This document shows, piece after piece, positions 17,988-26,360 of a stretch of 53,715 bases of DNA. How positions within the stretch are numbered: the stretch's first letter is position 1; each line of letters opens with the position of its first letter. The position numbers and the translations under genes are program-made. The DNA is from Streptomyces sp. SID14478 (GTDB lineage: Bacteria; Actinomycetota; Actinomycetes; Streptomycetales; Streptomycetaceae): contig NZ_JAAGMG010000424.1 in assembly GCF_010548525.1 (NCBI RefSeq), forward strand, positions 1 through 53,715, given 5' to 3'. The notes beneath the pieces were generated by a model. That model was given only the letters and a program-made list of their open reading frames with translations, did no database searches and was not told the DNA's origin.

Positions 17988-18662
17988 GTGGACGACGTTC
18001 TGCGGCGCGCCCCGCTCTTCGCGGCGCTCGATGACGAGCAGGCCGCGGAGCTCCGCGCCTCCATGAGTGAGGTGACCCTCGCACGGGGCGATGCCCTGTT
18101 CCACGAGGGCGATCCCGGTGACCGCCTGTACGTGGTCACCGAGGGCAAGGTGAAGCTCCACCGCACATCCCCCGACGGCCGGGAGAACATGCTGGCCGTG
18201 CTCGGCCCGGGTGAGCTCATCGGAGAGCTGTCGCTCTTCGACCCCGGTCCGCGGACCGCCACCGCCAGCGCGCTGACCGAGGTGAAGCTGCTCGGCCTCG
18301 GCCACGGCGACCTCCAGCCCTGGCTGAACGCACGGCCGGAGGTGGCCGCCGCCCTGCTGCGCGCCGTCGCCCGGCGCCTGCGCAAGACGAACGACCAGAT
18401 GTCCGACCTGGTCTTCTCCGACGTGCCGGGCCGCGTGGCCCGCGCGCTGCTCGACCTGTCGCGCCGCTTCGGCGTGCAGTCCGAGGAGGGCATCCACGTC
18501 GTGCACGACCTCACGCAGGAAGAGCTGGCCCAGTTGGTCGGCGCCTCCCGCGAGACGGTGAACAAGGCGCTCGCGGACTTCGCGGGCCGCGGCTGGCTCC
18601 GCCTGGAGGCCCGCGCCGTGATCCTGCTGGACGTGGAGCGCCTCGCCAAGCGTTCGCGCTGA
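17988..18662 (+). CDS. crp: Crp/Fnr-family cAMP-binding transcription regulator
   Basis: The 224-residue length matches S. coelicolor Crp. It has an N-terminal cyclic-nucleotide domain (about residues 10-125, with [20 protein letters not shown] as the phosphate-binding cassette) and a C-terminal winged helix (about 145-215) with the [23 protein letters not shown]. In Streptomyces Crp controls germination and antibiotic production. GTG 17988 is set by AGGAGA 8 nt upstream. A GTGACTGATCAC palindrome at 17898-17909 in its leader could be an autoregulatory site, though its spacing does not match the published consensus. It is divergent from the nth ORFs. Confidence 0.93.
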   Translation: MDDVLRRAPLFAALDDEQAAELRASMSEVTLARGDALFHEGDPGDRLYVVTEGKVKLHRTSPDGRENMLAVLGPGELIGELSLFDPGPRTATASALTEVKLLGLGHGDLQPWLNARPEVAAALLRAVARRLRKTNDQMSDLVFSDVPGRVARALLDLSRRFGVQSEEGIHVVHDLTQEELAQLVGASRETVNKALADFAGRGWLRLEARAVILLDVERLAKRSR

Positions 18663-18683
18663 GCACCGCAGGCAGTGACGCAG

Positions 18684-18716
18684 ACGGGCCCCGCCACACC
18701 TCGTGGCGGGGCCCGT
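18684..18716 (+). terminator. Strong hairpin terminator after crp
   Basis: A perfect 14-bp stem (ACGGGCCCCGCCAC and its complement) with a 5-nt loop lies 21 bp after the crp stop. There is no U-tract. Confidence 0.8.
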
Positions 18717-18721
18717 CCGCG

Positions 18722-18941
18722 TATCCGTACGGAACTGCATACGTGCGGAACCGCAGGGGCACGGAACCGCGGACGTACGGAAGCGCATGCGCACGGAACC
18801 GCAGACGTACAGAACTGCAGCCGTACGAAGCCGCAGACGTACAGAGCCGCGGACGTACGGAAGTGCATGCACACGGAAACCCATGCACACGGAAGGGCAG
18901 CCCCACGGACCGGCAGCCGCTCAGAAGCGCAGCCGTACGGA
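18722..18941. repeat. Degenerate 16-bp tandem repeat array
   Basis: About 13-14 imperfect copies of a 15-17 bp unit, consensus near CCGCAGACGTACGGAA, run head to tail between the crp terminator and the nucleotidyltransferase gene. The ACGGAA end of each unit and the CGTACG core are best kept. No gene is supported in 18663-18982, although several frames are open because of the repeats. Confidence 0.85.
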
Positions 18942-18982
18942 AATGCCGTGCCCCGTGCGGTGCTTCCCTGCACAGTTGCCCC

Positions 18983-19801
18983 ATGAGCAACCCCACCCGT
19001 GGGCTCGACCCCCAGGGATACATCGCGCGCGAGGGCTCCTTGGCCCGCGTGCAGGAACCGTTCCGCCCCGTCGTCGCCGCGGCCCGCGACCGGCTGCTCG
19101 ACGTCTTCGGGGCGCGCATGGAAGGCGCGTACCTGTACGGCTCCGTGCCGCGCGGCACCGCCCGCCCCGGCCGCTCCGACCTCGACCTGCTGCTCGCCCT
19201 GCGCGCCGAGCCCACCGAGGCCGACCGGGCCGACGCGCGGACGCTCGAAGCGGCGCTGGACAAGGAGTTCGCGCAGATCGACGGCGCGGGCACGCTCCTG
19301 TACAGCCGCGCCCGGCTGCTGAGCGCGGCCGAGACGTACGACCTGGGCTGGTTCGTCTCCTGCCTGTGCACGCCGCTGCTCGGCGCCGACCTGGCCGAGG
19401 ACCTGCCCCGCTACCGGCCCACGTCACTGCTCGCCCGCGAGACGAACGGCGACCTCGCGCTGTTGCTGCCGCGCTGGCGCGAGCGGATCGCAGCGGCCGC
19501 CGTCGAGGAGCGCCCCCGCATCCAGCGGTTCATGGCCCGGCATCTCGTGCGCACCGGCTTCACGCTCGTCATGCCGCGGTGGAACGGATGGACCAGCGAC
19601 CTGCACGAGATGGCCGAGGTCTTCGGCTCGTACTACGCGCACTGGGCCGGGCCGATGCGCGCGGCGGCCACGGCCGGGTACGAGCCGACCGGGGACCTGG
19701 CCGCGCTGCATACGTACACACAGGACATCGGGCCGTGGCTGGCGGGCGAGTACGCGCGCGTGCACGGCATCAAGAACTCCCGAGAGGAGAACCCGGCATG
19801 A
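18983..19801 (+). CDS. Nucleotidyltransferase-domain protein (aminoglycoside-NTase-like fold)
   Basis: The 272-residue protein has the Pol-beta-type nucleotidyltransferase signature YGSVPRGTARPGRSDLDLLL near residue 50: Gly-Ser, then the catalytic Asp-x-Asp. A helical C-terminal half follows. It should transfer a nucleotide to a small molecule or macromolecule; the acceptor is unknown. ATG 18983 is chosen as the first Met of the conserved region. Its stop overlaps the sigma-factor start by 4 nt (ATGA), so the two are coupled. Resistance function is possible but not shown. Confidence 0.75.
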   Translation: MSNPTRGLDPQGYIAREGSLARVQEPFRPVVAAARDRLLDVFGARMEGAYLYGSVPRGTARPGRSDLDLLLALRAEPTEADRADARTLEAALDKEFAQIDGAGTLLYSRARLLSAAETYDLGWFVSCLCTPLLGADLAEDLPRYRPTSLLARETNGDLALLLPRWRERIAAAAVEERPRIQRFMARHLVRTGFTLVMPRWNGWTSDLHEMAEVFGSYYAHWAGPMRAAATAGYEPTGDLAALHTYTQDIGPWLAGEYARVHGIKNSREENPA

Positions 19802-20742
19802 CGCAGTCCGACCCCGGTTCCGACCTGGCGACCCGCTTCGAGGCGGAGCGCGGGCGGCTGCGGTCCGTGGCGTACCGGATGCTCGGCTCGCTGACCGAGG
19901 CGGAGGACGCCGTCCAGGAGAGCTGGCTGCGGCTGCAGAGGAAGCAGGAGGCGCAGCTCCTCGAAGGCGCGGTGGCAGGGGACGCAGGAGACGACCTCGC
20001 CGACGTGCGGAACCTGAGCGGCTGGCTGACGACCGTCGTCGGGCGGATCTGCCTGGACATGCTCCGCACGCGGGCGTCCCGCCGCGAGGACCCGCTCGAC
20101 CCGGGGTCCGCCGAGACCCACGTCCCCGACCCGGTGGTGCGCCCCGCCGACCCGCTGTACGAGGCCGAACTCGCCGATTCCGTGGGGCTCGCGCTGCTCG
20201 TCGTGCTCGACACGCTGGCGCCCGCCAAGCGGCTCGCGTTCGTACTGCACGACATGTTCGCGGTGCCCTTCGAGGAGCTCGCGCCGATCGTGGAGCGCAC
20301 CCCGGCGGCGACCCGGCAGCTGGCGAGCCGGGCCCGGCGCCGGGTGCAGGGCGCCACCGTGCCGCCCGCGACCGACCTGGCCCGCCAGCGCGAGGTGGTC
20401 GACGCCTGGCTCGCCGCCACCCGCGCCGGCGACTTCGAGGCGCTGCTCGCCCTCCTCGACCCCGAGGTGCTGCTCCGGGTCGACGCGGGCCCCGGCACGG
20501 CGTCCAAGCTGGTGCGCGGCGCCCTGGAGGTGGCGCAGCAGGCGGCGCTGTTCGGACAGCTGGTGCCGACGGCGTACCCGGCGTTCGTGGGCGACGGCAT
20601 GGGCATCGTGCAGGTGCCGCGCGGCCAGGTCGTCACGGTCCTCGCCCTCACGTTCCGGGACGGCAAGGTCGTCGGGGTCGACATCATCGCCGACCCGCCG
20701 CGGCTGGCCGCCATGGGCGTCAGCTGGCCCCGGGAGCGTTAG
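19798..20742 (+). CDS. ECF41/SigJ-like sigma factor with SnoaL-type C-domain
   Basis: The 314-residue protein has sigma region 2 (RSVAYRMLGSLTEAEDAVQESWLRL, residues about 21-45 in halves) and region 4 (about 150-190, FVLHDMFAVPFEELA). A C-terminal NTF2/SnoaL-like domain (about 200-305) is typical of ECF41, where it acts as a built-in regulator. The DGGGK motif of classical ECF41 reads DAGPG and the NPDKL end reads ADPPRL, so the regulatory contact may be altered. ECF41 usually sits beside a DoxX or carboxymuconolactone-decarboxylase gene; here the partner is a nucleotidyltransferase. Its TAG overlaps the stop of the convergent MBL gene. Confidence 0.85.
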   Translation: MTQSDPGSDLATRFEAERGRLRSVAYRMLGSLTEAEDAVQESWLRLQRKQEAQLLEGAVAGDAGDDLADVRNLSGWLTTVVGRICLDMLRTRASRREDPLDPGSAETHVPDPVVRPADPLYEAELADSVGLALLVVLDTLAPAKRLAFVLHDMFAVPFEELAPIVERTPAATRQLASRARRRVQGATVPPATDLARQREVVDAWLAATRAGDFEALLALLDPEVLLRVDAGPGTASKLVRGALEVAQQAALFGQLVPTAYPAFVGDGMGIVQVPRGQVVTVLALTFRDGKVVGVDIIADPPRLAAMGVSWPRER

Positions 20743-21569
20743 ATCAGCCCGTGTTCGCGCAGGTAGTCGAGCTGGGCCAGGACGGACAGCTCGGCCGCCG
20801 GCCACAGGGAGCGGTCAACATCGGCGTACACGTGCGCCACGACCTCGCCCGACGTCGCGTAGCCGCTCTCCACGGCGGTCTCCACCTGGGCGAGGCGGTT
20901 CGCGCGGTGCGCGAGGTAGAACTCGACCGCTCCTTGCGCGTCCTGCAGCACGGGGCCGTGGCCGGGCAGCACCGTGTGCACCCCGTCGTCGACGGTCAGG
21001 GACCGCAGGCGGCGCAGCGAGTCGAGGTAGTCGCCGAGGCGGCCGTCGGGGTGGGCAACCACGGTGGTGCCGCGCCCCAGGATCGTGTCGCCGGTCAACA
21101 CGGCATGATCGGCGGGGAGATGGAAGCAGAGCGAGTCGGCGGTGTGGCCGGGGGTGGGGACGACCCGCAGTTCGAGCCCGCCGGTGCGCACCACGTCTCC
21201 GGCCGCCAGGCCCTCGTCGCCGAGCCGCAGCGCCGGGTCGAGCGCCCGCACCTTCGTGCCGGTGAGCTCGGCGAACCTGCCCGCCCCCGCGGCGTGGTCG
21301 GGGTGGCCGTGCGTGAGGAGGGTCAGGGCGATGCGCCTGCCCGCCTTCTCGGCGGTGGTGATCACCTGCGTCAGGTGGGCGTCGTCGAGCGGGCCCGGGT
21401 CGATGACGACGGCGAGTTCGCTGTCCGGCTCGGCGACGATCCAGGTGTTGGTGCCGTCGAGGGTCATCGCGGACGCGTTCGGCGCGAGGACGTTGACGGC
21501 GCGGGCGGTGGCGGGGCCGGACAGCACCCCGCCCCGCGGCTGCCCGGGCAGGGCTGCTGCTTCGGTCAT
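20739..21569 (-). CDS. MBL-fold metallohydrolase
   Basis: The 276-residue protein has the metallo-beta-lactamase-fold metal motif THGHPDHAAGA (HxHxDH) near residue 87, further ligands in PTPGHTADS and LTGDTILG, and LPGHGP near the end. This glyoxalase-II/LACTB2-like layout suggests hydrolysis of a thioester or phosphoester. It matches Rv3677c in position. ATG 21569 overlaps the TGA of the upstream Nudix gene, and its TAA overlaps the convergent sigma gene stop. Confidence 0.87.
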   Translation of the reverse strand: MTEAAALPGQPRGGVLSGPATARAVNVLAPNASAMTLDGTNTWIVAEPDSELAVVIDPGPLDDAHLTQVITTAEKAGRRIALTLLTHGHPDHAAGAGRFAELTGTKVRALDPALRLGDEGLAAGDVVRTGGLELRVVPTPGHTADSLCFHLPADHAVLTGDTILGRGTTVVAHPDGRLGDYLDSLRRLRSLTVDDGVHTVLPGHGPVLQDAQGAVEFYLAHRANRLAQVETAVESGYATSGEVVAHVYADVDRSLWPAAELSVLAQLDYLREHGLI

Positions 21570-22444
21570 GACGTGCTTCCCCCGGGGGTCGGGATGTGCT
21601 TGGTGAATTCGTCGTGCCCCGGCCAGGACAGCACCAGCTCGCCTTCTTCCAGGCGCGCGCGGGCCAGTACGGGGGTGAGGTCGCACGCGGCGGCACCGGC
21701 CAGTGCGCCGGCCGCCGAGCCGTGCGCCGCGAGGGTGCGCAGCGTCGCGATCGTCGGCGGCATCATCGACAGCTCGCCGCGGTCGTACGCCGCCGCGGCC
21801 TGCTGCGGGCCGATCCACACGGTGCGGTCGGCCTCGGAGGAGTCGTCGCTGGTGCGCTGGCCGGGCGGGAGCGCGGCCACGAAGAACCAGGTGTCGTAGC
21901 GGCGCGGTTCGAACTCCGGGGTGATCCAGCGGGCCCAGGCGCCGAGCAGATCGGAGCGCAGCACGAGCCCGCGGCGCTGAAGGAACTCGGCGAAGGACAC
22001 GTCCCGGTCGATCAGGGCCTGCCGGTCGGCGGTCCAGTCGGCGCCGGTGGTGTCGTCGACGACGGTGTCCGGGGTGGGGCCCGCGAGCAGCACGCCGGCC
22101 TCCTCGAAGGTCTCGCGCACCGCGGCACAGACGATCGCCTGGGCGTCCCGCTCGGGCACGCCGAGACGCAGCGCCCACTCCCGGCGCGAGGGCCCGGCCC
22201 AGCGGACCTGCCGGTCGTCGTCACGGGGGTCGACGCCGCCGCCCGGATACGCGTACGCCCCGGCCGCGAAGGCCATCGACGTACGCCTGCGGAGCATGTG
22301 CACCTCGATGCCGCCGGCGTCGGCCGCGTCCCGCAGGAGCATCACGGTCGCGGCGCGCCGGGGCGTCGTGGGCGTGAGCGTGCCGTCGGCGAGGGCGCGG
22401 ATGCGGTCCGGCCACTCGGGGGGATACCACTGCCCGTTTGCCAT
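21566..22444 (-). CDS. Nudix hydrolase, NUDT19-like
   Basis: The 292-residue protein has a split Nudix box, PGGGVDPRDDD near residue 68 and AAVRETFEEAGVLL near 108, separated by about 35 residues. That is the arrangement of NUDT19/RP2p CoA- or nucleotide-diphosphatases. The C-terminal region is helical with WPGHDEFTKHIP. TAGCCT ends 6 nt before ATG 22444, so it appears to have its own leaderless promoter inside the run. It is coupled to the MBL gene by an ATGA overlap. Confidence 0.82.
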   Translation of the reverse strand: MANGQWYPPEWPDRIRALADGTLTPTTPRRAATVMLLRDAADAGGIEVHMLRRRTSMAFAAGAYAYPGGGVDPRDDDRQVRWAGPSRREWALRLGVPERDAQAIVCAAVRETFEEAGVLLAGPTPDTVVDDTTGADWTADRQALIDRDVSFAEFLQRRGLVLRSDLLGAWARWITPEFEPRRYDTWFFVAALPPGQRTSDDSSEADRTVWIGPQQAAAAYDRGELSMMPPTIATLRTLAAHGSAAGALAGAAACDLTPVLARARLEEGELVLSWPGHDEFTKHIPTPGGSTS

Positions 22445-22520
22445 GGCCGGAGGCTATCCGGTGCCGGGCGGATGTTCGAGAGCCCGCCCGACACCGGAAA
22501 CACGGCGGCAATACGCCGCC

Positions 22521-22988
22521 CTACGCCTCGGTGAGCTCGACCTGGATCTCGACCTCGACCGGCGCGTCCAGCGGCAGCACCGCGACGCCGACGGCGCTGC
22601 GGGCGTGCACGCCCTTGTCGCCGAGCACCTCGCCGAGCAGCTCGCTCGCGCCGTTGATCACCGCGGGCTGCCCGGTGAAGTCGGTGGCGGAGGCGACGAA
22701 CCCGACGACCTTCACGACGCGCGCGATGCGGTCCAGGTCACCGGCGACGGACTTGACCGCGGCCAGCGCGTTCAGCGCGCAGGTGCGGGCCAGGTCCTTG
22801 GCCTGCTCCGGCTCGACCTCGTCGCCGACCTTGCCGGTCAGCGTCAGTACGCCGTCGACCATCGGCAGCTGCCCCGCCGTGTACACGTACACCCCGGACT
22901 GCACGGCGGGCTGGTACGCGGCGACCGGCGGGACGACGGGCGGCAGCTCCAGGCCCATCGACGCCAGCTTGTCCTCTACCGCGCTCAT
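22521..22988 (-). CDS. RidA-family (YjgF/UK114) deaminase
   Basis: The 155-residue protein has the RidA fold, with VYVYTAGQLP early and the active-site stretch ARSAVGVAVLPLDAPVEVE, whose Arg binds the substrate carboxylate. Family members hydrolyse reactive enamines/imines made by PLP enzymes. It matches Rv3678c. Its ATG overlaps the stop of the DUF4177 gene, so the two are coupled. Confidence 0.88.
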   Translation of the reverse strand: MSAVEDKLASMGLELPPVVPPVAAYQPAVQSGVYVYTAGQLPMVDGVLTLTGKVGDEVEPEQAKDLARTCALNALAAVKSVAGDLDRIARVVKVVGFVASATDFTGQPAVINGASELLGEVLGDKGVHARSAVGVAVLPLDAPVEVEIQVELTEA

Positions 22989-23149
22989 GCCTGCTTCTCG
23001 CGCTTCAGGTACGCGACGAGCTGCTCCGGATTGTTCGGCCCCGGCACGACCTGGACCAGCTCCCAGCCGTCCTCACCCCAGGTGTCAAGGATCTGCTTCG
23101 TCGCGTGCACGAGGAGCGGCACGGTCGCGTATTCCCACTTCTTTGCCAT
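22985..23149 (-). CDS. DUF4177 small protein
   Basis: The 54-residue protein (MAKKWEYATVPLLVHAT to LKREKQA) contains WGEDGWELVQVVPG, typical of DUF4177. Function is unknown. It corresponds to the small Rv3678A-type gene between the Get3 pair and ridA in mycobacteria. TACAGT ends 7 nt before its ATG, indicating a leaderless transcript that runs on into ridA through an ATGA overlap. Confidence 0.85.
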   Translation of the reverse strand: MAKKWEYATVPLLVHATKQILDTWGEDGWELVQVVPGPNNPEQLVAYLKREKQA

Positions 23150-23156
23150 GGAGCCG

Positions 23157-23228
23157 ACTGTAGCCGCCGGACCGGGGTGCGTCGTTCCGCAGGCTCCTGG
23201 CGTGATCGGGCCGCTCCTTGGTTAGGCT
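23157..23228. promoter_or_regulatory. Divergent pair of leaderless promoters
   Basis: The minus-strand -10 TACAGT (23162-23157) serves DUF4177-ridA and the plus-strand -10 TAGGCT (23223-23228) serves the Get3-like pair. Each lies 7 nt from its start codon, and neither gene has a Shine-Dalgarno sequence. The two operons share an 86-bp gap. Confidence 0.65.
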
Positions 23229-23235
23229 CGAATAC

Positions 23236-24195
23236 GTGAGCAGGCTCCAGGTCGTCAGTGGCAAGGGCGGTACCGGAAAGACCACGGTCGCCGCCGCACT
23301 CGCGCTCGCCCTCGCGACCGAGGGCAAACGCACTCTCCTCGTGGAGGTGGAGGGCAGACAAGGCATCGCGCAGCTCTTCGAGACGGAATCGCTCCCCTAC
23401 GAGGAGCGGAAGATCGCCGTCGCCAGCGGCGGCGGGGAGGTGTACGCGCTCGCCATCGACCCCGAACTGGCGCTGCTCGACTACCTCCAGATGTTCTACA
23501 AGCTGGGCGGCGCGGGCCGCGCCCTGAAGAAGCTGGGCGCGATCGACTTCGCGACCACCATCGCGCCGGGCCTGCGGGACGTCCTCCTGACGGGCAAGGC
23601 GTGCGAGGCGGTCCGGCGCAAGGACAAGCAGGGGCGCTACGCGTACGACTACGTGGTCATGGACGCGCCGCCGACCGGGCGGATCACGCGCTTCCTGAAC
23701 GTGAACGACGAGGTCGCCGGGCTCGCCAAGATCGGGCCCATACACAACCAGGCACAGGCCGTCATGCGCGTCCTCAAGTCCCGTGAGACAGCGGTGCACT
23801 TGGTGACCCTGCTGGAGGAGATGCCCGTGCAGGAGACCCTCGACGGGGTCAGCGAACTGCGCGCCGCACAGCTTCCCGTGGGACGGATCATGGTGAACAT
23901 GGTGCGGCCCGCGCTCCTCGGGGAACCCGCACTGGCCCTGGCCGGGGACAGCGGCGTGCGCCCCGCGGTCGCCGAGGCACTGACCGCGTCCGGGCTCGGC
24001 GGCGCCAAGAAGCTCGTCGGGCCGCTGCTGGCACAGGCCGGGGAGTACGCGGAGCGGTACGCCCTGGAGCGCACCCAGCGCGAGCTGCTCACCGAGGCGG
24101 AGCTGCCGCTGCACGAACTGCCGCTGCTCACCTCGGGGTTGGACCTGTCGGGCCTGTACCGGCTCGCCAGGGAACTGCGACAGCAAGGGATTTAG
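23236..24195 (+). CDS. Get3/ArsA-like ATPase, first of pair
   Basis: The 319-residue protein has the deviant Walker A SGKGGTGKTT (residues about 8-17), Switch-I-like VEVEGRQG and VVMDAPPTG (A-loop/Switch II). It lacks the ArsA arsenite cysteines, so it is better seen as a Get3-like ATPase than an arsenite pump. Together with the next gene it matches Rv3679/Rv3680 (BagA/BagB), reported to form a heterocomplex that helps tolerance of toxic metabolites. GTG 23236 is set by the leaderless TAGGCT 7 nt upstream. Confidence 0.88.
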   Translation: MSRLQVVSGKGGTGKTTVAAALALALATEGKRTLLVEVEGRQGIAQLFETESLPYEERKIAVASGGGEVYALAIDPELALLDYLQMFYKLGGAGRALKKLGAIDFATTIAPGLRDVLLTGKACEAVRRKDKQGRYAYDYVVMDAPPTGRITRFLNVNDEVAGLAKIGPIHNQAQAVMRVLKSRETAVHLVTLLEEMPVQETLDGVSELRAAQLPVGRIMVNMVRPALLGEPALALAGDSGVRPAVAEALTASGLGGAKKLVGPLLAQAGEYAERYALERTQRELLTEAELPLHELPLLTSGLDLSGLYRLARELRQQGI

Positions 24196-24207
24196 GGGAC
24201 CGCTCCG

Positions 24208-25482
24208 ATGACGCTGGATCCTGAGGGCACGCTCGACATCGACCCGCTGCTCGACGACCCGGACACCCGCATCGTGGTGTGCTGCGGCAGTGGCGGCGTC
24301 GGCAAGACCACCACCGCCGCGGCGCTCGGGCTGCGCGCCGCCGAGCGCGGCCGCAAGGTCGTCGTGCTCACCATCGACCCGGCCCGCCGCCTCGCCCAGT
24401 CCATGGGCATCGACTCGCTCGACAACACCCCGCGCCGGGTGAAGGACATCGACCCGGCCGGCGGCGGGGAACTGCACGCCATGATGCTCGACATGAAGCG
24501 GACCTTCGACGAGATCGTCGAGGCGCACGCGGACGAGGAGCGCGCCAGGGCGATCCTGTCCAACCCCTTCTACCAGTCGCTCTCGGCGGGCTTCGCGGGC
24601 ACGCAGGAGTACATGGCGATGGAGAAGCTGGGCCAGCTGCGGGCCCGTGACGAGTGGGACCTGATCGTCGTGGACACCCCGCCGTCGCGCTCGGCGCTCG
24701 ACTTCCTGGACGCGCCCAAGCGGCTCGGGTCCTTCCTCGACGGCAAGCTCATCCGCGTCCTGATGGCACCCGCGAAGGTCGGCGGCCGGGCCGGCATGAA
24801 GTTCCTGAACGCCGGGATGTCGATGATGACCGGCGCGCTCGGCAAGCTGCTCGGCGGTCAACTCCTGCGCGACGTCCAGACGTTCGTGGCCGCGATGGAC
24901 ACCATGTTCGGCGGCTTCCGCACCCGCGCGGACGCCACGTACAAGCTGCTGCAGGCGCCCGGCACCGCGTTCCTCGTCGTGGCCGCGCCCGAGCGGGACG
25001 CGCTGCGCGAGGCCGCGTACTTCGTGGAGCGGCTGGCCGCGGAGCGGATGCCGCTGGCCGGTCTCGTACTGAACCGGGTGCACGGCAGCGGCGCCGAGCG
25101 GCTCTCCGCGGAGCGGGCGCTCGCCGCCGCGGAAAATCTTGACGAGCATCGCATTGTGGATCAGGCGGACGGGAAGGAACAGGTGCGTACCGACCCCGCG
25201 ACAGATCCCGCGCCGTCTCCCGCGTCCGGCTCCCCCGCCACGGCGCAGACACCGTCCGAGCCCACCGTCGAGGAACTGACCGCCGGACTGCTGCGCCTGC
25301 ACGCGGAGCGCATGCACGTGGTCGCGCGCGAACAGCACACGCGTGACCGCTTCACCGCGCTGCATCCCGAGGTCGCCGTGACCGAGGTCGCGGCGCTGCC
25401 CGGTGACGTCCACGACCTGTCAGGCCTCAGGGACATCGGGGAACGGCTCGCGGCCGGTGGCACTCCGGCCGGAGCTTCATGA
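24208..25482 (+). CDS. Get3/ArsA-like ATPase, second of pair
   Basis: The 424-residue protein has Walker A CGSGGVGKTTTAAALGL near residue 31 (without the signature Lys at the GSGGVGKT start), TIDPARRLAQS (Switch I) and VVDTPPSRSALDFLDAP (Switch II). A Met/Gly-rich helical part (NAGMSMMTGALGKLLGG) follows and could form a hydrophobic client groove. A Pro/Ser/Thr-rich insert (about residues 325-352) precedes the C-terminal helix. It lies 12 bp after its partner, in one operon. Confidence 0.88.
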   Translation: MTLDPEGTLDIDPLLDDPDTRIVVCCGSGGVGKTTTAAALGLRAAERGRKVVVLTIDPARRLAQSMGIDSLDNTPRRVKDIDPAGGGELHAMMLDMKRTFDEIVEAHADEERARAILSNPFYQSLSAGFAGTQEYMAMEKLGQLRARDEWDLIVVDTPPSRSALDFLDAPKRLGSFLDGKLIRVLMAPAKVGGRAGMKFLNAGMSMMTGALGKLLGGQLLRDVQTFVAAMDTMFGGFRTRADATYKLLQAPGTAFLVVAAPERDALREAAYFVERLAAERMPLAGLVLNRVHGSGAERLSAERALAAAENLDEHRIVDQADGKEQVRTDPATDPAPSPASGSPATAQTPSEPTVEELTAGLLRLHAERMHVVAREQHTRDRFTALHPEVAVTEVAALPGDVHDLSGLRDIGERLAAGGTPAGAS

Positions 25483-25519
25483 GCCGTACGTACTTCTCGG
25501 CAGGTACCGCGGAGGTCGG

Positions 25520-25864
25520 CTACCCGACGGCCGCGTACCTCTCGTACGTCTCGTCGTCGTCCAACTCCGCGGGCAACAGGCCCGCTCCGCGCTCGTACTC
25601 CGTCCGTGCCGTCTCAAGGAGATGGCGCCACGAGGTGACGGTCGGACGCCTGCGCAGCAGTGCGCGGCGCTCCCGCTCCGTCATGCCACCCCACACGCCG
25701 AACTCGACGCGATTGTCCAGCGCGTCCGCCAGGCACTCGGTCCGCACGGGACATCCCGTGCACACCGCCTTCGCCCGGTTCTGCGCTGCTCCTTGAACGA
25801 ACAGTTCATCCGGATCGGTAGTGCGGCAGGCCGCCTGCGCACTCCAGTCGACTACCCAGCCCAT
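25520..25864 (-). CDS. wblA: WhiB-like iron-sulfur regulator WblA
   Basis: The 114-residue protein (MGWVVDWSAQAAC...) has the four cluster cysteines C, CxxC and C (AAC, CTGCPVRTEC) and the WhiB turn GVWGGMTERERRALLRR. It is near-identical to what I recall of S. coelicolor WblA, which represses antibiotic production and promotes sporulation, and equals WhiB4 of mycobacteria by position. ATG 25864 is preferred to the in-frame ATG at 25921 because the known protein begins MGWV. It is convergent with the Get3 operon, 37 bp away. Confidence 0.93.
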   Translation of the reverse strand: MGWVVDWSAQAACRTTDPDELFVQGAAQNRAKAVCTGCPVRTECLADALDNRVEFGVWGGMTERERRALLRRRPTVTSWRHLLETARTEYERGAGLLPAELDDDETYERYAAVG

Positions 25865-26325
25865 ACCGGCGCCGTCCTCTCCCGAATCGAGGCTCCCCCA
25901 CGGCGGCAGCGGCATATTCACCCCTGCCAGTTGAGGACGTTACGGAAGGTGGGCACAGCGCAACACCCCCTTCGGGCCCAATCTTGAATGGCCCGAACGG
26001 ACTATGCGTGAGCGGCAGATCACCCGACGGAGTGACCGGGGGACATACGCAATAACCCCGGCAAACCAGGACAGTTCACTTGCGCCACATCGGACGCCGG
26101 ATGACACACGAGGCGGATTCGGACACCCTTCGGGCCTTGCGCGGGAGGCCCGCGGGAGGGTCCGGGAATGACTACAAGAGACACGGAAGACGTGCCGGGA
26201 ACGTTTCGGGTTCGTCCCACGTCTTGATACGAGACCGCACTGCTGTGACAGTTGAGTGCAGCTTAGGCCAAGGCATATACGCCTGTCCGGAGAATGAGAA
26301 CGTCGGCCGCGGCGCGGGGCGTGGC
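25865..26325. other. Long wblA upstream region with inverted repeat
   Basis: No convincing gene is seen here. An inverted repeat TTCGGGCC (25971-25978) and GGCCCGAA (25990-25997) with an 11-nt spacer lies about 110 bp upstream of the wblA start. It could be a regulator site or a leader hairpin. wblA is known to have a long regulated leader in Streptomyces. Confidence 0.4.
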
Positions 26326-26355
26326 CGCCCCGGTGGCCCGCGGACCACCGGGGCG
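26326..26355 (-). terminator. Terminator of the DUF1906/M15-like operon
   Basis: A perfect 11-bp stem (CGCCCCGGTGG and its complement) with an 8-nt loop lies 5 bp beyond the stop of the last gene of the three-gene operon. Confidence 0.75.
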
Positions 26356-26360
26356 AAAGG

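Noticed and set aside
16801-18941. CRISPR array
   Set aside because: Repeats are either in-frame coding units (198 bp) or contiguous 16-bp units without unique spacers, and no cas genes are present.
17906-18973. Long minus-strand frame over crp and the repeat array with Cys/Arg-rich repeats
   Set aside because: It is antisense to crp, and the repeat has a 16-bp period that is open in several frames; not a gene.
23236-25482. Arsenite-resistance operon
   Set aside because: ArsA-like ATPases are present, but the arsenite-binding cysteines and ArsB/ArsR genes are missing; a Get3-like pair fits better.
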